DNA from: Topomyia yanbarensis
Lineage: Eukaryota; Arthropoda; Insecta; Diptera; Culicidae
Length of the DNA: 64,000 nucleotides
Assembly: GCF_030247195.1 (NCBI RefSeq)
Contig: NC_080672.1
Location: 15,376,001-15,440,000 of the forward strand
Direction of reading: 5' to 3'
The position numbers were made by a program, and so were the translations under genes. The notes below the pieces were generated by a model, which did no database searches, was not told where the DNA came from, and saw only the letters and a program-made list of their open reading frames with translations. Positions 1-11,992 of the stretch are shown one piece after another; position 1 is the first letter of the stretch; each line of letters opens with the position of its first letter.

Positions 1-1013
1 TTTCTATGGCATGCATCCAAATTCCCGATTTACGCTAATAATCATATAGATGCACTGATTATCCACTGTGTCTAGTGTAATTATAGCGTAATTTACGTCA
101 AAAATCCATTGCACACTATTTTTTCCACCGTAAGAGCTCAAATATTGTCAATTAACAACTTTCGAGAAATCCGTTTGTTTATCTCAACGATTTCTCTGAC
201 GTCACCGAAAACTGTCAATTCACGGAATAGCAAGCCTCCTTTCTGTGAGCCGTGAGTCTTCGTATTGAGAAGCCCGTACACCCAATTCCCTGTGCCATTG
301 GCCGCATTAACTCTGTTGAATTATGTTAATTTAATTTTGATAAGGTTCCATTCAGCTATAAAGAAACGGCGCAGGAATTTCATGTATCCGACAGTTTATC
401 ACTTTCTCAATTCATTTTTTATATAAAATACTGTTCATTCCGACACATTTACCGACCGAACTATCTTTTTGCCTTTCTCATATAGAAAGGTTATGCAATC
501 GCTCTAAAAATCGTCAATCTTTCTTGGATTGTATAAGCTTAGGTAGGAGTATGCAGTAAGGGGTTGCTACTTTAAAATTATAACTATTTTAAAATTTCTT
601 AACGGATCTTCCTCCTTGATTCGCCGCTGGTTTCAAGCGATGTTTCAGTGTCGACACATAGTATCTCAAAATCGTGGCTGTCGATCCATTGTACTATGTG
701 CAAATGCAAATCGTACTGAATATGTAATATACATTTCCACCATTGTACTGGACATAACCAGCTATGAAATCGTAGATTGGACAAATGAGAAAGGCACAAT
801 TGCACCACTAGGTGGATTAAAACAGGTTTTTACGCTTGCACCGGCGCAAAATAAAACGATAACGACTTTGCGCTTGCGCTATTTATTCTACATATTTACG
901 CTTACTCAAAACTGTTTGTTTCTATCCGGCACCTGGAATGATGAGTAATCCATCCAAATATGTTTGTATTATGTTCCGTAAGCAGGCAAAACACTTACTG
1001 CAAAAATTGGTCA
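1..1013. other. AT-rich stretch with no recognised gene
   Basis: No open frame here resembles a known protein, and no terminal repeats, LTR ends or RNA gene could be recognised. The short frames present have no codon structure or motif that would support a gene. The stretch ends at the target-site duplication of the hAT-like element that follows. Confidence 0.4.
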
Positions 1014-1021
1014 CTCATAAT

Positions 1022-3194
1022 TTCAGAGGTGGGAAAATACCGGTTGTGTACCGGTACGGTAAACCAAATTTTCACAAGTGTTTATGTTTCCTTTACATTG
1101 TGTGCGGTCTTATCGCTGGTTATGTTTATACGAGGCACGAAAACCAAACCGAGTTGGGAATGAAACACGAGAATAACGAAACCAAACTTCGGTTGTGTTG
1201 CGGTTGTGTATTCGGCTTGATGTTTATCGGCTGTGCTAGTGCTGCTAGTATTTTTATTAAGATTTCTAAACAAATTTCTTTATAATGTAAAGTATTTTTT
1301 CGGTAATTGAAAAAATGTCTTCAGACATATTTCTGTTCAAATAAATTATGTTCGTGGTCATGAATGGCGTTCCTTAACTTAATATTGCAACATTTTCATA
1401 ATGATTTATCATCAGAAAGTTTGCAATATAGGTATGTTTGGTATGGGAAACTGCCCAAAAATCGAAAGTAAAAGGAAATTTAATAGCCTCCGCTATTTTT
1501 ATACCTATGATAGCAGATCAAAATTTAAGATGACAGTATATTTAAGATATTCTGTCACCTAGAATCACGACATAAAAGATCGCAAATTGATGTCTGCCGT
1601 CATTTAAAATCTGAAATGCCGAGCTATATTCAATACTACTGGTATTCAATTTTTGATATCGAAAAGTTGTGTAGAGATTAAAAATTGTTATTCGTCGTCA
1701 TTTTGCATCCCCATATGGTGTTATTTTCACGACGATTTAGTATTTAAAAGCATGCATATTTAAATAGGCATATATTTCCAAGGAAACGAAACTTGAGTTG
1801 CGTTGTAAATTAGAAATTCAAAATGGCGGCCTATTCATGATGATTTAACAACTAGCATGGTTACATTGTGGACCAATATCCACATTAATGAGTGAAGGTC
1901 GTTTTACATGTTTTGTTGTAATGAGACAGACAACTTCGTGATTGGACACAATGTGAACAAATTTTTTTTATTCAAATTATTGCGCAACATTTTTCAAAAA
2001 TTTAATTTTTCTGCAGTAGATTTACATACACACATCGACTGGTATCGCCGGAAATATTTATTCCTTAAAGAAACTTAGTTTTTAATGGCGGTCTATAAAA
2101 TGAAAGTGTTTTTGCTATTCGTTAGTTGGTTGCTGTTCTCAATGAATTAATTTTTTTTTTTGTAACTGAATAATTTAGTGGTAGTTTCCTCTAAACTCGA
2201 ATGTTCGCGACCAAACCTTCTAGATGTTTCAAAACGATGTGCAGTAACAGCAAAAATAAAAGAAATACGTATTACCAGCACTTAGTAAATAAGGACCTAA
2301 TCGTGAAATTCCCCAATTGCGTCGGAGTTGCCTACCATATGTGAATAACACACACATACACGCAATTGCCTCTGTGCAAGGATAGATGTATCAATACGAT
2401 GCGCCGTAGCAGTAATAATAAGGATACATGTATACAAAATGCGAGTGTGTGTTCGAGATTATTCGAGAATCGCCTTACCAGCGCAACCAGACGTAGATTA
2501 GATCTCATTGATACGACTATTGGCGATATAAATACAGGCCACAATACATTGAGTGTTAATGTGAAGTTTTATGTGATTCGAGTCATGTTTAATTGATTCA
2601 ATTAATTTTATTGATTTCATTAATTTAATTGATTTTATTGTTTATTGAAGTAGCTGATTTCATTGTTTTCTTTAATTTCAATTTAAACATTTTGACATTA
2701 ACATCAATTTGTATGCTCTAGACAACTTTGCGAATTCAAACATATCTACATTTCATGGTTCAGCATTGAAACAAACATCAATTGTTGAACTTTTAACAAC
2801 TGTTCAGAACCAGCCATTTTGATATTACCCCATTGACTCTGAACAACTAATTGAACTCAATTCAATTGTCTATTCGGCAGCACTGCAGACGAATTTACTG
2901 CTTCTTCTTTCAACCGAAGCACCGTGTACAGAAAAAACCAGGCTCGGTTTTCTATAGCCAAACCGAAACCGCTGCTGAGAATACATCAACACAAGTTGAA
3001 ATTCGTACACACATGTAATGCTGAGTGGCTCGGTTTGGTTTTATAAACTGAGACTCGGTGTAGGTTTTTCTTTCGTTTACCGTGTGAACGAAATACAAAC
3101 CGAATACGATGTGCTTCACTCGTTTACACGTGTTGAGATTTTGGGAACAATACCAGTGTATGTACGTACCGGTTGGTTTTCTTACCCACCTCTG
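1022..3194. mobile_element. Non-autonomous hAT-like DNA transposon
   Basis: The ends are a 10-bp terminal inverted repeat, CAGAGGTGGG on the left (from 1024) and CCCACCTCTG on the right (to 3194). The flanks carry the same 8 bp, CTCATAAT, at 1014-1021 and 3195-3202. An 8-bp duplication with a CAGAGGTGGG-like end is typical of the hAT superfamily. Both subterminal regions hold similar GC-richer motifs (ACCGGTAC, AACCAAACCGAG) in opposite orientation. The 2.2-kb interior has no transposase-like frame, so the copy is non-autonomous and would need a related enzyme in trans. The left end has two extra T bases between the duplication and the inverted repeat, so the exact start is uncertain by 2 bp. 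Confidence 0.75.
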
Positions 3195-3202
3195 CTCATA
3201 AT

Positions 3203-5549
3203 GTGTATGCTTTGCTACATTCAATGAAGAATTCCTGAAATATAAAGAAAGTTTAGCTACTTTTTTCGATTTTTCTAGTGAAATAAATTTATTTATAAAA
3301 CTGAATCAGGTTCTAATCCCAACTGCTGTCAAAATATATGAAGAGAAAGCAGAGGTTGAACATAACTTAGTATCGGGGTCAGGCAAAAACGACTGATATA
3401 ATTCCCTCGTATTGATATCATGAACTTTTTGGTATTTAATATATACCTAACCTTTAATTTTCTTCATCGATATAGGTACGATTGAAACAAAGGACATCGT
3501 TCCCTGGAACAAAGATAAATAATTACTTTGATTCATTGTTCTGCACAAGTGCCATTGTCCGCAAAAGCATGAAACTTTTCAACCGAAAATACAAACAGTG
3601 CTTCTCGAATCCACCAACCGGTGCGTCATGCATTTTAAACTCATCAATCCTGCAGAACACAAGCACACCCAACTATTTCGGGGTGCGGGCCGAAAAGTGC
3701 ATCCGTTCTGCGGTAGAACCGAATTTGGTAAAACACTCACGAAAGCTCGGACTGAATGTTTGACCCATTAAAATTGGATGCGAGCGTTTTTTTCTCCTTC
3801 TTTTTGATTAACATAAATTGGATAAATATTTGATGAGCATAATCCAATTGAGAATACTTTATCGGCTTTATTCCAACCGCTCAGCCACTCCAGTATGATG
3901 AATGTGCCCCGAAAAGTGCAACCCACCACAGACTGACTGACTGCCTGCACACATGACCAGCTGCATTATTCGGGTGGGAAAGGGGATGCACTGGCCGCAA
4001 GGTACTTGACTTTATTCCGCTCACGTGCACTGTTATCTTTCCGTTCACTGGTCTCCTCCTGACCCGTTTACCACCGAATACCACCACCTGCTTTCAACCT
4101 GGTAGTGAAAAACAATCGATTAATGATGATAATTCGACAGCTCATTTTTATTCTGTTTGGTTTCGACGTAACGAAAATTAATAATTCATTCTCGGCTCGG
4201 CAGTTCAGGTAGGCACATTCAGGTATTGATTGGTCGGCTGCACTCGAAGGCTAGAAGTCGATTATGTCAGCTTCGATACCAGATCCCGCGAAACAACGAC
4301 GACGCCACGGTGCGTAAAGTGACTGATTGCATCGATGACAGCTGGCCTGCTGACAGGCAGTGTTGATGATGATGACAATGATGATGATTATGTCGATGTC
4401 CTCGTCTGGACTGATGAGGTCCCATAAAGAATCCTTGTCAATCGATGCCATTGACGAGGAGCAGCAAACGGTGACCGGAGCGGGTGGAAGGAGGAGACAG
4501 TTTATCGTCCTGTTCCGCGTGTCGCCCACGATGGTACATAAATTAAGGCAGATTTATGTGCGATAATAAAGGATATCATTGGAAAATAAATAAACGAAGG
4601 ATTTATGACAATTATTGACGGACAATCGACGGAAGGATTTAATGTTTGAAGTAAGTCCTTGATAATGATCGGTGGGGATAACTTTAAGTGGTACGCCGAG
4701 TAGAGAGCCAGATTCCTGGAAATATGAAATTTGAAGTGTTATATTTTTGACTGAAAAGTTGGATAGAAACAAATTAGGAGGGAGAGTAGGTCCCACTCGA
4801 ATGTAGTAAGGGAGCATCCATGTAACAACTTAGTTCTAGTAGCAGTATACCAAAAGGCTTTCCCGCTTCGAGTTATGCATGCTTCTATTGGAAGCCATGG
4901 TTGAATACCGAACATGCATCTCTAAAGTCAGCATTTTAATCGATCTTCGTTTACCAAAAACTCCTAATTCACACAAATATTTTCTAATTTAATATTTACT
5001 CTACAACGTTTAAATTCCCGATGAATGAAGAATCAAATCAAGGATACCGAAACTTGGCCATTCGGATTTCACTCGCCATATGGTATAAAATCCGAAACTC
5101 AGAACCCCAAGGAAGAGTCCATCGAAACTGAGAAACAATGTGGAAAAGTGGTTCCGAACAATTCCTGCAAAAAAAAAATTTCCTTGTAAAATATGAGGAA
5201 AAGTTGTGGCCAACAGATGAAGAGGAACTTTTTGATATGGAACACATTCACGGGACAATTTTAACTGGTAAAAGTATCTCGTTTTGTGCTTCAAAATTAC
5301 AACCCATAGGTGACTTCAACTGAACTAACTTGGCAACAGTCGGAAAGGTTACAATTTTATTCATGTGTAATCGAAAAAAAACCAAGGTTGCGTACCACCG
5401 TGAATATGTATGGACGACAGACCGTAGGTACATGTTTGTTGAAACGGAACACGGAGCACACGAGACTAACTGTAGAAGAACGATGATGAAGAGCGCATCC
5501 CAAACAGATGTTACCGCATACACTCACACACCCTACGAAATTATAGACA
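3203..5549. other. Unassigned stretch, simple repeats only
   Basis: No gene or element was recognised in this 2.3-kb stretch. It contains imperfect GAT/CAT trinucleotide runs around 4364-4390, which create short acidic or methionine-rich frames that I read as repeat artefacts. The downstream limit is the target-site duplication of the GC-ended hAT element. Confidence 0.35.
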
Positions 5550-5557
5550 CTGTCTAG

Positions 5558-7205
5558 TAGGGTTCGTCGCGGTGCGGATGTGGGCGGTAAATGGATAGTC
5601 CGCACCGCAACCGCCAAAAAATAATAAAACCGCACCGCATACCGCAACCGCATTGCAGTTACCGCACCGCACCGCGCGGTAATGCGGTAAATGCGGTAAA
5701 AATCATGTATTTTTAAAAATTATTCATTTATTTCGTATAACCATATATAATAAAATGTTATTCTTATTTACACCAAAATTACCTTTACGGACTCCTCAGA
5801 ATGTAACATTTATGAAAAAATTCAACTTTGAAAGTTTTATTAAGGGGGGGACGGGTAAGGGTTTTGGCGCAAAAAAATACTTTTTTGCGATTTTTTTAAA
5901 CTTGGCGTTAAGCGAATTGATAAAAAGTTTTGTACATTATAGTGTATCATTTCAATAACATGCTGTAATCCATGCAGTCGACAAACGACTCGGTGACGAA
6001 GCTTTTTGTAGAACGTTTCTGGAAAAACATGGTTTGCGGTGGTACCTGCCATTCAAAAACTACTTAAGCGGTTTCATTCAAACTTTGCATACACATTCTA
6101 TGTAAAAAATACCTAACCCCTACGCTGAGTTTTCAAGATAAATCTTCAATTAACGCAAAAACTGTCCAAACTATGCAAAATTTGGCATCTGGGCTAATTT
6201 TTACACTTTTCACAGTATGAGGGGAGGCTTTGAGAAACACAAAAAAAATCGCAATACCCTACACTAACTTCGAAAGCTTTACTTTAAAAAATTTACAAAA
6301 TACTCCTAACTGAAAAATATTAATTTGGTAGAAAAAATTCCCAGTTGGACGAACAATGGATACACGCGAAAAAAAAATCCTCCAAATTCGTTTGGTTTGA
6401 TGATGATAATTACATTCTGTGGGTTGTTTTTAAATCTAAGTATTATTAGTTCATCTTTAAGTTCTCCAAATTAATCAAAATTCACAGTTGAGAAAATGTC
6501 ATCGCAAACGATTCATAATTCCGCGATTTCCAAGAGAAATCGAGAGAAATGGTGCATTTTTAATTGGATTTGACAGCACAATTCAATTGTTTTTCAATGA
6601 TTGGATTGTGCGTTTTATGTATTTGAAAAGGCTCGTTTGTAAATTTTTAGTTTGAAGTATTAAATAAATAGTTTTCAAAATATGTCGTAAAAATAATGGT
6701 GCCAAATTATATTGGACACAGCTTATAGATTTTATTTCTTAGTAATAGTATATTTTGTCATATTAGAATAACCAAAATGTAAAAAATCAAAATGCGATAG
6801 GTCGAATACAGATTATATTCGAATTTCTTCTCAAATCATTGTCAAGTCTATGGAAATTAGAGCAATTAAATGTTTATTATGTTTCTCTATTGTAGGGTGA
6901 TAAGTAAGACTCGAACGTTCTGACAGAAGAATTTTCCTAATAATGACATTGATAAGCATTCGTTCAGAAAATAAATCTAGTTGCGTCCTTCTCAAATGGT
7001 AAAAGTCATAGTTTTAATTCACTTTTTAATGCAGACTGCAGACAATTATTTTTTGAAGCGCGGTTGCGGTAATACCGCGCGGTAAAAGCTCATTTCCCGC
7101 ACCGCATCCGCGGGAAAAAGGGTCTCACCGCACCGCAGTTTTTGCGGTGCGGGTGCGGTAAATACCGCGCGGTTGCGGTAATTACCGCAACCGCGACGAA
7201 CCCTA
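5558..7205 (+). mobile_element. hAT-like element with (ACCGC)-rich ends, copy 1
   Basis: The terminal inverted repeat begins TAGGGTTCGTCGCGG at 5558 and its complement ends at 7205. The 8-bp duplication CTGTCTAG flanks it exactly at 5550-5557 and 7206-7213, which places it with hAT-type transposons. About 150 bp inside each end is packed with GCGGTTGCGGT / ACCGCAACCGC units, very unlike the AT-rich interior. A second copy lies inverted at 11168-13576, and shared interior sequence (for example 5790-5830 against 13290-13350) confirms one family. No transposase frame is visible in 1648 bp, so it is non-autonomous. The GC-rich subterminal repeats are plausible transposase-binding arrays, as in other hAT elements; that is inference. 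Confidence 0.85.
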
Positions 7206-7213
7206 CTGTCTAG

Positions 7214-8587
7214 GGTCTGTCGTTCGGTACATTACTTTAAATTCAATTTCATACCATCATGTGTCCTTCGTGTCCTATCTTGTCTTCCAATCGTAGCAAC
7301 ATAAGGCAAGACACAGCAGCAGCAGCAGCAGCAGCAGCGAAACAATAAATCTGTTTTCACTTGGCGCAGCATGCCATAAACAATCAGAGGCACTTTTTTT
7401 CCCGGAACATATTTTCGACAAATTGATTCCCTCTCAGAACCCTTTTTTGAACCACTTTACACATCCATCGCATCGCATCGCATCGTATCGGAAGTTGCTG
7501 TGCCATGGCTGCCTTTGATCAATTACCCACTCCTGCCTGAGAGCCGAAATTTATGTGTGACTGAAAGATGACATTGTTGATTAGTTTTCCAGAAACGTGT
7601 ACAGGAATTTTCCGCTTGTTAACCCAACCAGCAGAGAGCAAGAGAGAGAGAGGGGTCACCAAAATTAGAACTTTACCCTTGTATGTCGTTCGACGGACGG
7701 ATGGAAGGGGCAGATGTTAGTTTATTTACTCTTTTAGGGAACCGTCCGAGATTTATGATCTTTACGATGCTTCAAATAATGAGGGAAATCATAGTTTTAC
7801 AACATTTGCGTTTATGGGAAAATTGTTTGGTCGCTGTGTGGTAGAGTGGAAAATTTTGTTCAGGCTATTAGTCTTACGGCTTGTTTTTCTCACGAAGAAA
7901 ACCAAATGAACCCAAACGAGTTTGGTTGTTGGATTAGTGTGGCGTGACGAACCGAATGTTATGCGGGATTAGATTGGATTCATTGCAACGTGGGTGGGAC
8001 TAATATCAAAAAGGTTTCATACTTTTGGCGGAGTAATGAGATACAGAAGCGCTTTTACGTAAATTACCTCATAATGCTGCTTTGGCGTTTTTTTCTGACT
8101 GGGGAACTTTTTTGAAAGTTTGTGTGTATTGGTATCCATGTTTAATAACCTTAAATAATTTTTAAATGTCGTTTAAAAAGATGCAAAATGGTAGACTTAT
8201 GGATCAATCAGCCCCTCTAGTTTCTACTTGTATACAAAATGCAGCTCGTAATTCTTGTTCCAAGCAATAAAACCAAAGAGACATGACAATAGAACAATTG
8301 ACATGTGTTCATTTTTATAGGACCCTTGGTATGGGCGTATTTTCGAGATAAATTTTTTATGTTTATGTTCAGTTTTATGTTCAGTAGCCCTAAAATAGAG
8401 AACGGTTCATGTGAAATACAATTCAAGTGGTTCAAAAGTCTAATTTTATTAAAATGTTTTACTTGATTTTCTAAGATTCTCACTCCAAATTTCACCGCAT
8501 ACCTACAGGACACAAAACGGCGAACAGATAGATGAACCTTGTCAACGAGAATATAGTTAGGTCAGGTAGACCCAGGTAAGATCACCC
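7214..8587. other. Unassigned stretch with short tandem repeats
   Basis: No gene was recognised. The stretch holds a CAG microsatellite at 7314-7337, a CATCG pentanucleotide run at about 7466-7490 and a GAGA-rich run near 7636-7654. The CAG run is not inside a frame that looks coding. Confidence 0.4.
7314..7337 (+). repeat. (CAG)8 microsatellite
   Basis: Eight uninterrupted CAG units are present. No surrounding frame resembles a protein, so this is a simple repeat rather than a polyglutamine tract. Confidence 0.9.
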
Positions 8588-8782
8588 GATGTGTGTTTGC
8601 GCCGTTTTTGCATCGCCGTTCAGGTGTTCTTCGTAGTGCTGCCGCCACCTCTGGATCACCTCACACTGGTCCGTGAGAAGATTCCCGTTTGTATCTCTGC
8701 ACATGTCGGCCTGTGGTACGTGGCCCCTGCGCGAGCGGTTCAACTTCTCGTAGAATTTCCGTGTGTCTTTAGCGCGTTATCA
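8588..8782 (-). pseudogene. RTE/JAM1-like LINE fragment (linker before RT)
   Basis: On the minus strand this 195-bp piece reads as one uninterrupted frame with motifs such as KFYEKLNRSRRGHVPQAD, then GNLLTDQ and RWRQHYEEHLNG. That block is the recognisable linker between endonuclease and reverse transcriptase in RTE-clade non-LTR retrotransposons. Nothing upstream or downstream continues it, so it is an isolated fragment of about 64 residues from a protein of roughly 1000. It is clearly more GC-rich than its surroundings. The clade is assigned from memory of the motif; exact family unknown. Confidence 0.65.
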
Positions 8783-8789
8783 TGAAAAA

Positions 8790-9108
8790 ACTAATTTTAA
8801 GGGGTCTTCCATATAATATGTTCCATAACTCGTAAACTATTAAGGCTAGATATATGATGTCCTCAGCAACTTTTTTTGTAATGGCATTTGCTACAATTTT
8901 ACCGAAGACATAAAGTCTCTATCTTAATTAGTTCGGAAAATAAATTTCGTATATCACTTACAAGTGAATTAATCACTAAACGGTATACTGCTGTGGATGC
9001 GCAATCATAAGAACGACAACTTCTCCGAACAAACTGTACCTCTAAAGTCAACGGTTTAGACGCTATTAATTTTGAGCACGAAAACGACGTTTTAAAACAC
9101 TGTGCAGT
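8790..9108 (+). repeat. Interspersed repeat family X, copy 1
   Basis: The stretch shares ordered segments with 15300-15640 and, on the other strand, with about 18300-18500. The segments are a TTTTAAGGGGTC block, a CACTTACAAGTGAATTAATCACT block, and an end resembling ACACTGTGCA. No coding potential and no clear target duplication were seen, so the type of element is not known. Confidence 0.5.
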
Positions 9109-9131
9109 CTAGTCTAGTCTAGTTTACACAT

Positions 9132-10384
9132 TAGGACATGGCAAAAAAAATTCTTAAAGGCTCCTCTCATATTGTGACAAATGTCAAAGTAAGCTCAGAT
9201 GCCAAATTTCACATCATTTGGACAATTAGTATTGGAATGGATATATTCCTGTTTCTATAAAAATACGGAAAAGCGGGGTACTGGGTCATTTTGACCCCAA
9301 AATCCCCTATTTTTTTTAAATTTTTCGTGGTGCAAACCATACATTTTTCTAATGTGAAAAAATCTCAGAAATCGAACGAAACCTTTTTGACCTTTGTCCA
9401 AATACGAGAAGTTGGGGTTATAGGGATATCATTTTCTTGGGCATATATCTCTATTATTCTTCATTCAATTTAAAAAAAAAAATTTAAAAAAAAAATGGAA
9501 AATCCTTAGGAAAAAAATAAAAATAGATTCGTAACCGGTAAAATTTAGAAACATCAAATTATCTAACATATAGTCTCGATTTCACATTTTTATCATAAAA
9601 TCGCACATATTAACTCCATTTAACAACAAAATTCTTATTTAATTTACTACATATAGTGAAAAATGCGCTTAGGAATCACACGAGAAAAGTTTCATACCTG
9701 GAAAAAAGGGTGAAATTGAGATATTAGGACATTTAATGAAAAAAATGTGGTTTGTAGAGTTAATGTCAAAAAATTTGATGTTTTTGAATTTTATCACAAA
9801 CGGATCTATTTTTGTTATATTCCTAAGAATTTTGCACGGTCAACAAGGTACAATTTATTAAAATTGAATGAAGAATAATAGAGATATATGCACGAGAAAA
9901 TGATACAAATTAATATAAATGACAAAAGGCCCTATAACCCCAACTTCTCCTATTCGGACAAAGGTCCCAAAGGTTCCGTTCGTTTCCTGAGATTTTTTTA
10001 CGTTAGAAAAACTGCAAAATATGTATGGTTTGTACCACGGAGCAGAAAAATTTAAGAAATAAGGGATTTTGGGGCCAAAATGACCCAGTACCCAACTTTT
10101 CCGTATTTTTCTAGGAACAGAAATATTTCAATTCCAATACTAAGTTTCTCTAAAAAAAAAGGAATAAGTTGTAATTTTCTGATTGCTACTTCAAAAGTAA
10201 TAGCATTTAACATATTTTTCCTCCACATTTTCCCATAGCACCAATTTCAAAAATTTCAAGCGAAGTGGGCGGAAGTATAGAATTGTCCAAATGATGTAAA
10301 ATTTGGCATCTGAGCTTACTTTGACATTTGTCACAATATGAGAGGGGGGCCTTCGAGAATAAAAAAAAAAATTGCAATGCCCTA
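9132..10384. mobile_element. Palindromic (foldback) hAT-like element
   Basis: Nearly the whole 1253 bp is one inverted repeat centred near 9650. The left arm runs from TAGGACATGGCAA at 9132. The right arm ends with the complement (TTGCAATGCCCTA) at 10384 and has about 145 extra bp at roughly 10150-10290. The flanks TTACACAT (9124-9131) and CTACACAT (10385-10392) match at 7 of 8 positions, consistent with an 8-bp hAT-type duplication. There is no transposase frame; short frames in the arms are by-products. Any transcript across it would fold into a long hairpin. The terminal block resembles sequence inside both GC-ended hAT copies (near 6170-6265 and 12597-12670). Confidence 0.75.
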
Positions 10385-10574
10385 CTACACATACACAGCC
10401 AATACATGTAAGGATCCTGGAAAATTGCAGACGTTCGTCCACAATTTTTCTTGTCACTATTAATGTTTGTGGCATATATTGAATATGACACAAGCATTAA
10501 AGCGATCAGGCCAACTGTGCAGCGTACAAAACAAAGATGATTCAAAATTATACGACAATCAAATTATTCATTCA

Positions 10575-11167
10575 GATTTTACGTGTGAAATACATAGTGT
10601 TTTGAGCTCCGCCAATGTTGCTGCACGTTTAATATGTCTAGGCATCGAATTGAAAAAACTTATTCCTTTGTACAACAAGGAGTTCTGTGATCTACTAAAT
10701 AAAAAGTTTGGTTTCTTGCATCCGACGCGTTTCTAGTTTTGTACCTATGCACATGACTTCCTCTTTCAATTCGATCACACAAATATCGAGGCTGCATTCC
10801 ATTAATAATTTTAAAAATGAACACCATTGTTAAGTAATAATGCGCTTAGCATGAAACTAGAGGAAGTGTATCTGTTACATTTTAAAATTAATCGCATGAT
10901 TCTATTTTGCAATCGCTGTAACCTCAATATTTGTGTTTGATTGGCAAGAAACAAAATGGATGGGCAGAAGTTAATATGTGGTGAAACAATAGATTTATAT
11001 AATAAAATTTTACTACTAATTGTTAAATCATTTTTCAGACGACACAATATACCATACTTTTTAGCAATCTTTTTGATGACATTGTCTATGTGAGACTTAA
11101 AGGTTAACTTGTCATCAATGATTATACCAAGATATTTTAATTCACTAACGCGATCAATAGTCTCACC
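10575..11167 (-). pseudogene. CR1-like (Daphne/CR1 group) LINE, ORF2 C-terminal part
   Basis: Minus-strand frames read, in order, a palm/thumb block with KYLGIIIDDKLTF, a thumb block with KSIVSPHINFCPSILFLAN and RLQRLQNRIMR, and a C-terminal block with MPRHIKRAATLAELK-like sequence reaching about 10580. This is the end of a non-LTR retrotransposon reverse transcriptase. The preceding segment lies at 13585-13657, separated by the GC-ended hAT copy that inserted at GTCTCACC. Several frameshifts occur, for example near 10830, so the protein is dead. The clade is given as CR1-like from the thumb motifs; an exact family needs alignment. Confidence 0.75.
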
Positions 11168-11378
11168 TATGGTTCGTCGCGGTTGCGGTAATTACCGCAA
11201 CCGCGCGGTATTTACCGCACCCGCACCGCAAAAACTGCGGTGCGGTGAGTCATTTTTTGCCGCGGTTGCGGTGCAGGAAATGAGCTTTTACCGCGCGGTA
11301 TTACCACAACCGCACTTCCAAAAATAATTGATAAAGTCTGCAGTCTGCATTAAAAAGTGAATTAAAGCTATGACTTTT

Positions 11379-11464
11379 CATACTCAGTTGCGTTTCGGCT
11401 TCGCCTCATCAGAAACCGACACTAACTTATTGTCGGAATAGATTAGCGCCGATATTGCATAGGA
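11379..11464 (-). mobile_element. 86-bp insertion with hammerhead-ribozyme-like core
   Basis: Compared with copy 1, this copy has exactly 86 extra bp flanked by an 11-bp duplication, CTATGACTTTT (11368-11378 and 11465-11475). On the minus strand the insert contains CTGATGA, a 3-bp stem GGC/GCC closed by GAA, then GAAAC. That is the order and spacing of the hammerhead catalytic core with a minimal stem II. Just upstream a 6-bp hairpin (CCGACA/TGTCGG) stands where stem I should be. A GCG before CTA could pair with the CGC after GAAA as stem III, with one bulged C. The bulge may mean the copy is inactive. The 11-bp duplication suggests retroposition. Confidence 0.5.
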
Positions 11465-11821
11465 CTATGACTTTTACCATTTGAGAGGGACGCAACTAGA
11501 TTTATTTTCCTAACGAATGCTTAGCAATGTCAATATTAGGAAAATTTCTCTGTCAGAGCGTTCTACTTTTACTTATTACCCTACAATAGAGAAACATAAT
11601 AAACATTTGATTGCTATAATTTCCATAGACTTAATTTTGATTTGAAAAGAAATCCATAGACTCAATCTGTATTAGACCTATCGCTACTTGATTTTTTACA
11701 TTTTGGTTATGTATTTGTATTTGTTACTGTTACAAAGAAATAAAATCTATAAGCTGTGTCCAATATAATTTGGCACCATTATTTTTACGACATATTTTGA
11801 ACACTTTTAATTTTATATTTT

Positions 11822-11992
11822 TATTTTTTTAATTTTTGACTACAGAGGTTTTAATTTTAGGGTCATTCGTCTCTTTTCGGTTAGAGAAAACTCTTTTGGA
11901 AAATCTCTAACCCTATGTGCGGGGTTGGGAAAGAAGCACAAGTGAGCTCCGTACAAGGCAATCGATTTACCAACTACGCTATGCCCGTCCCC
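11822..11992 (-). mobile_element. tRNA-derived SINE
   Basis: Read on the minus strand from 11992, it starts GGGACGGGCATAGCG and contains a good RNA polymerase III A box, TAGCGTAGTTGG (11981-11970). The B-box region is degraded but ends in TTTCCCAACCCCGC, as a tRNA T-arm would. A tRNA-unrelated body follows, with a small TCTCTAACC/GGTTAGAGA inverted motif, and then an A-rich tail near 11822. This head-body-tail layout fits the tRNA-related SINEs known from mosquitoes. It lies inside the GC-ended hAT copy and is absent from copy 1, so it inserted later. A clean target duplication was not found. Confidence 0.7.

Noticed and set aside
4411..4440. CTGATGAGGTCC as a second hammerhead core
   Set aside because: No GAAA follows a complementary stem II strand; the core cannot form.
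7314..7337. CAG run as a polyglutamine-coding exon
   Set aside because: Flanking codons contain stops in the relevant frames and no protein similarity is seen.
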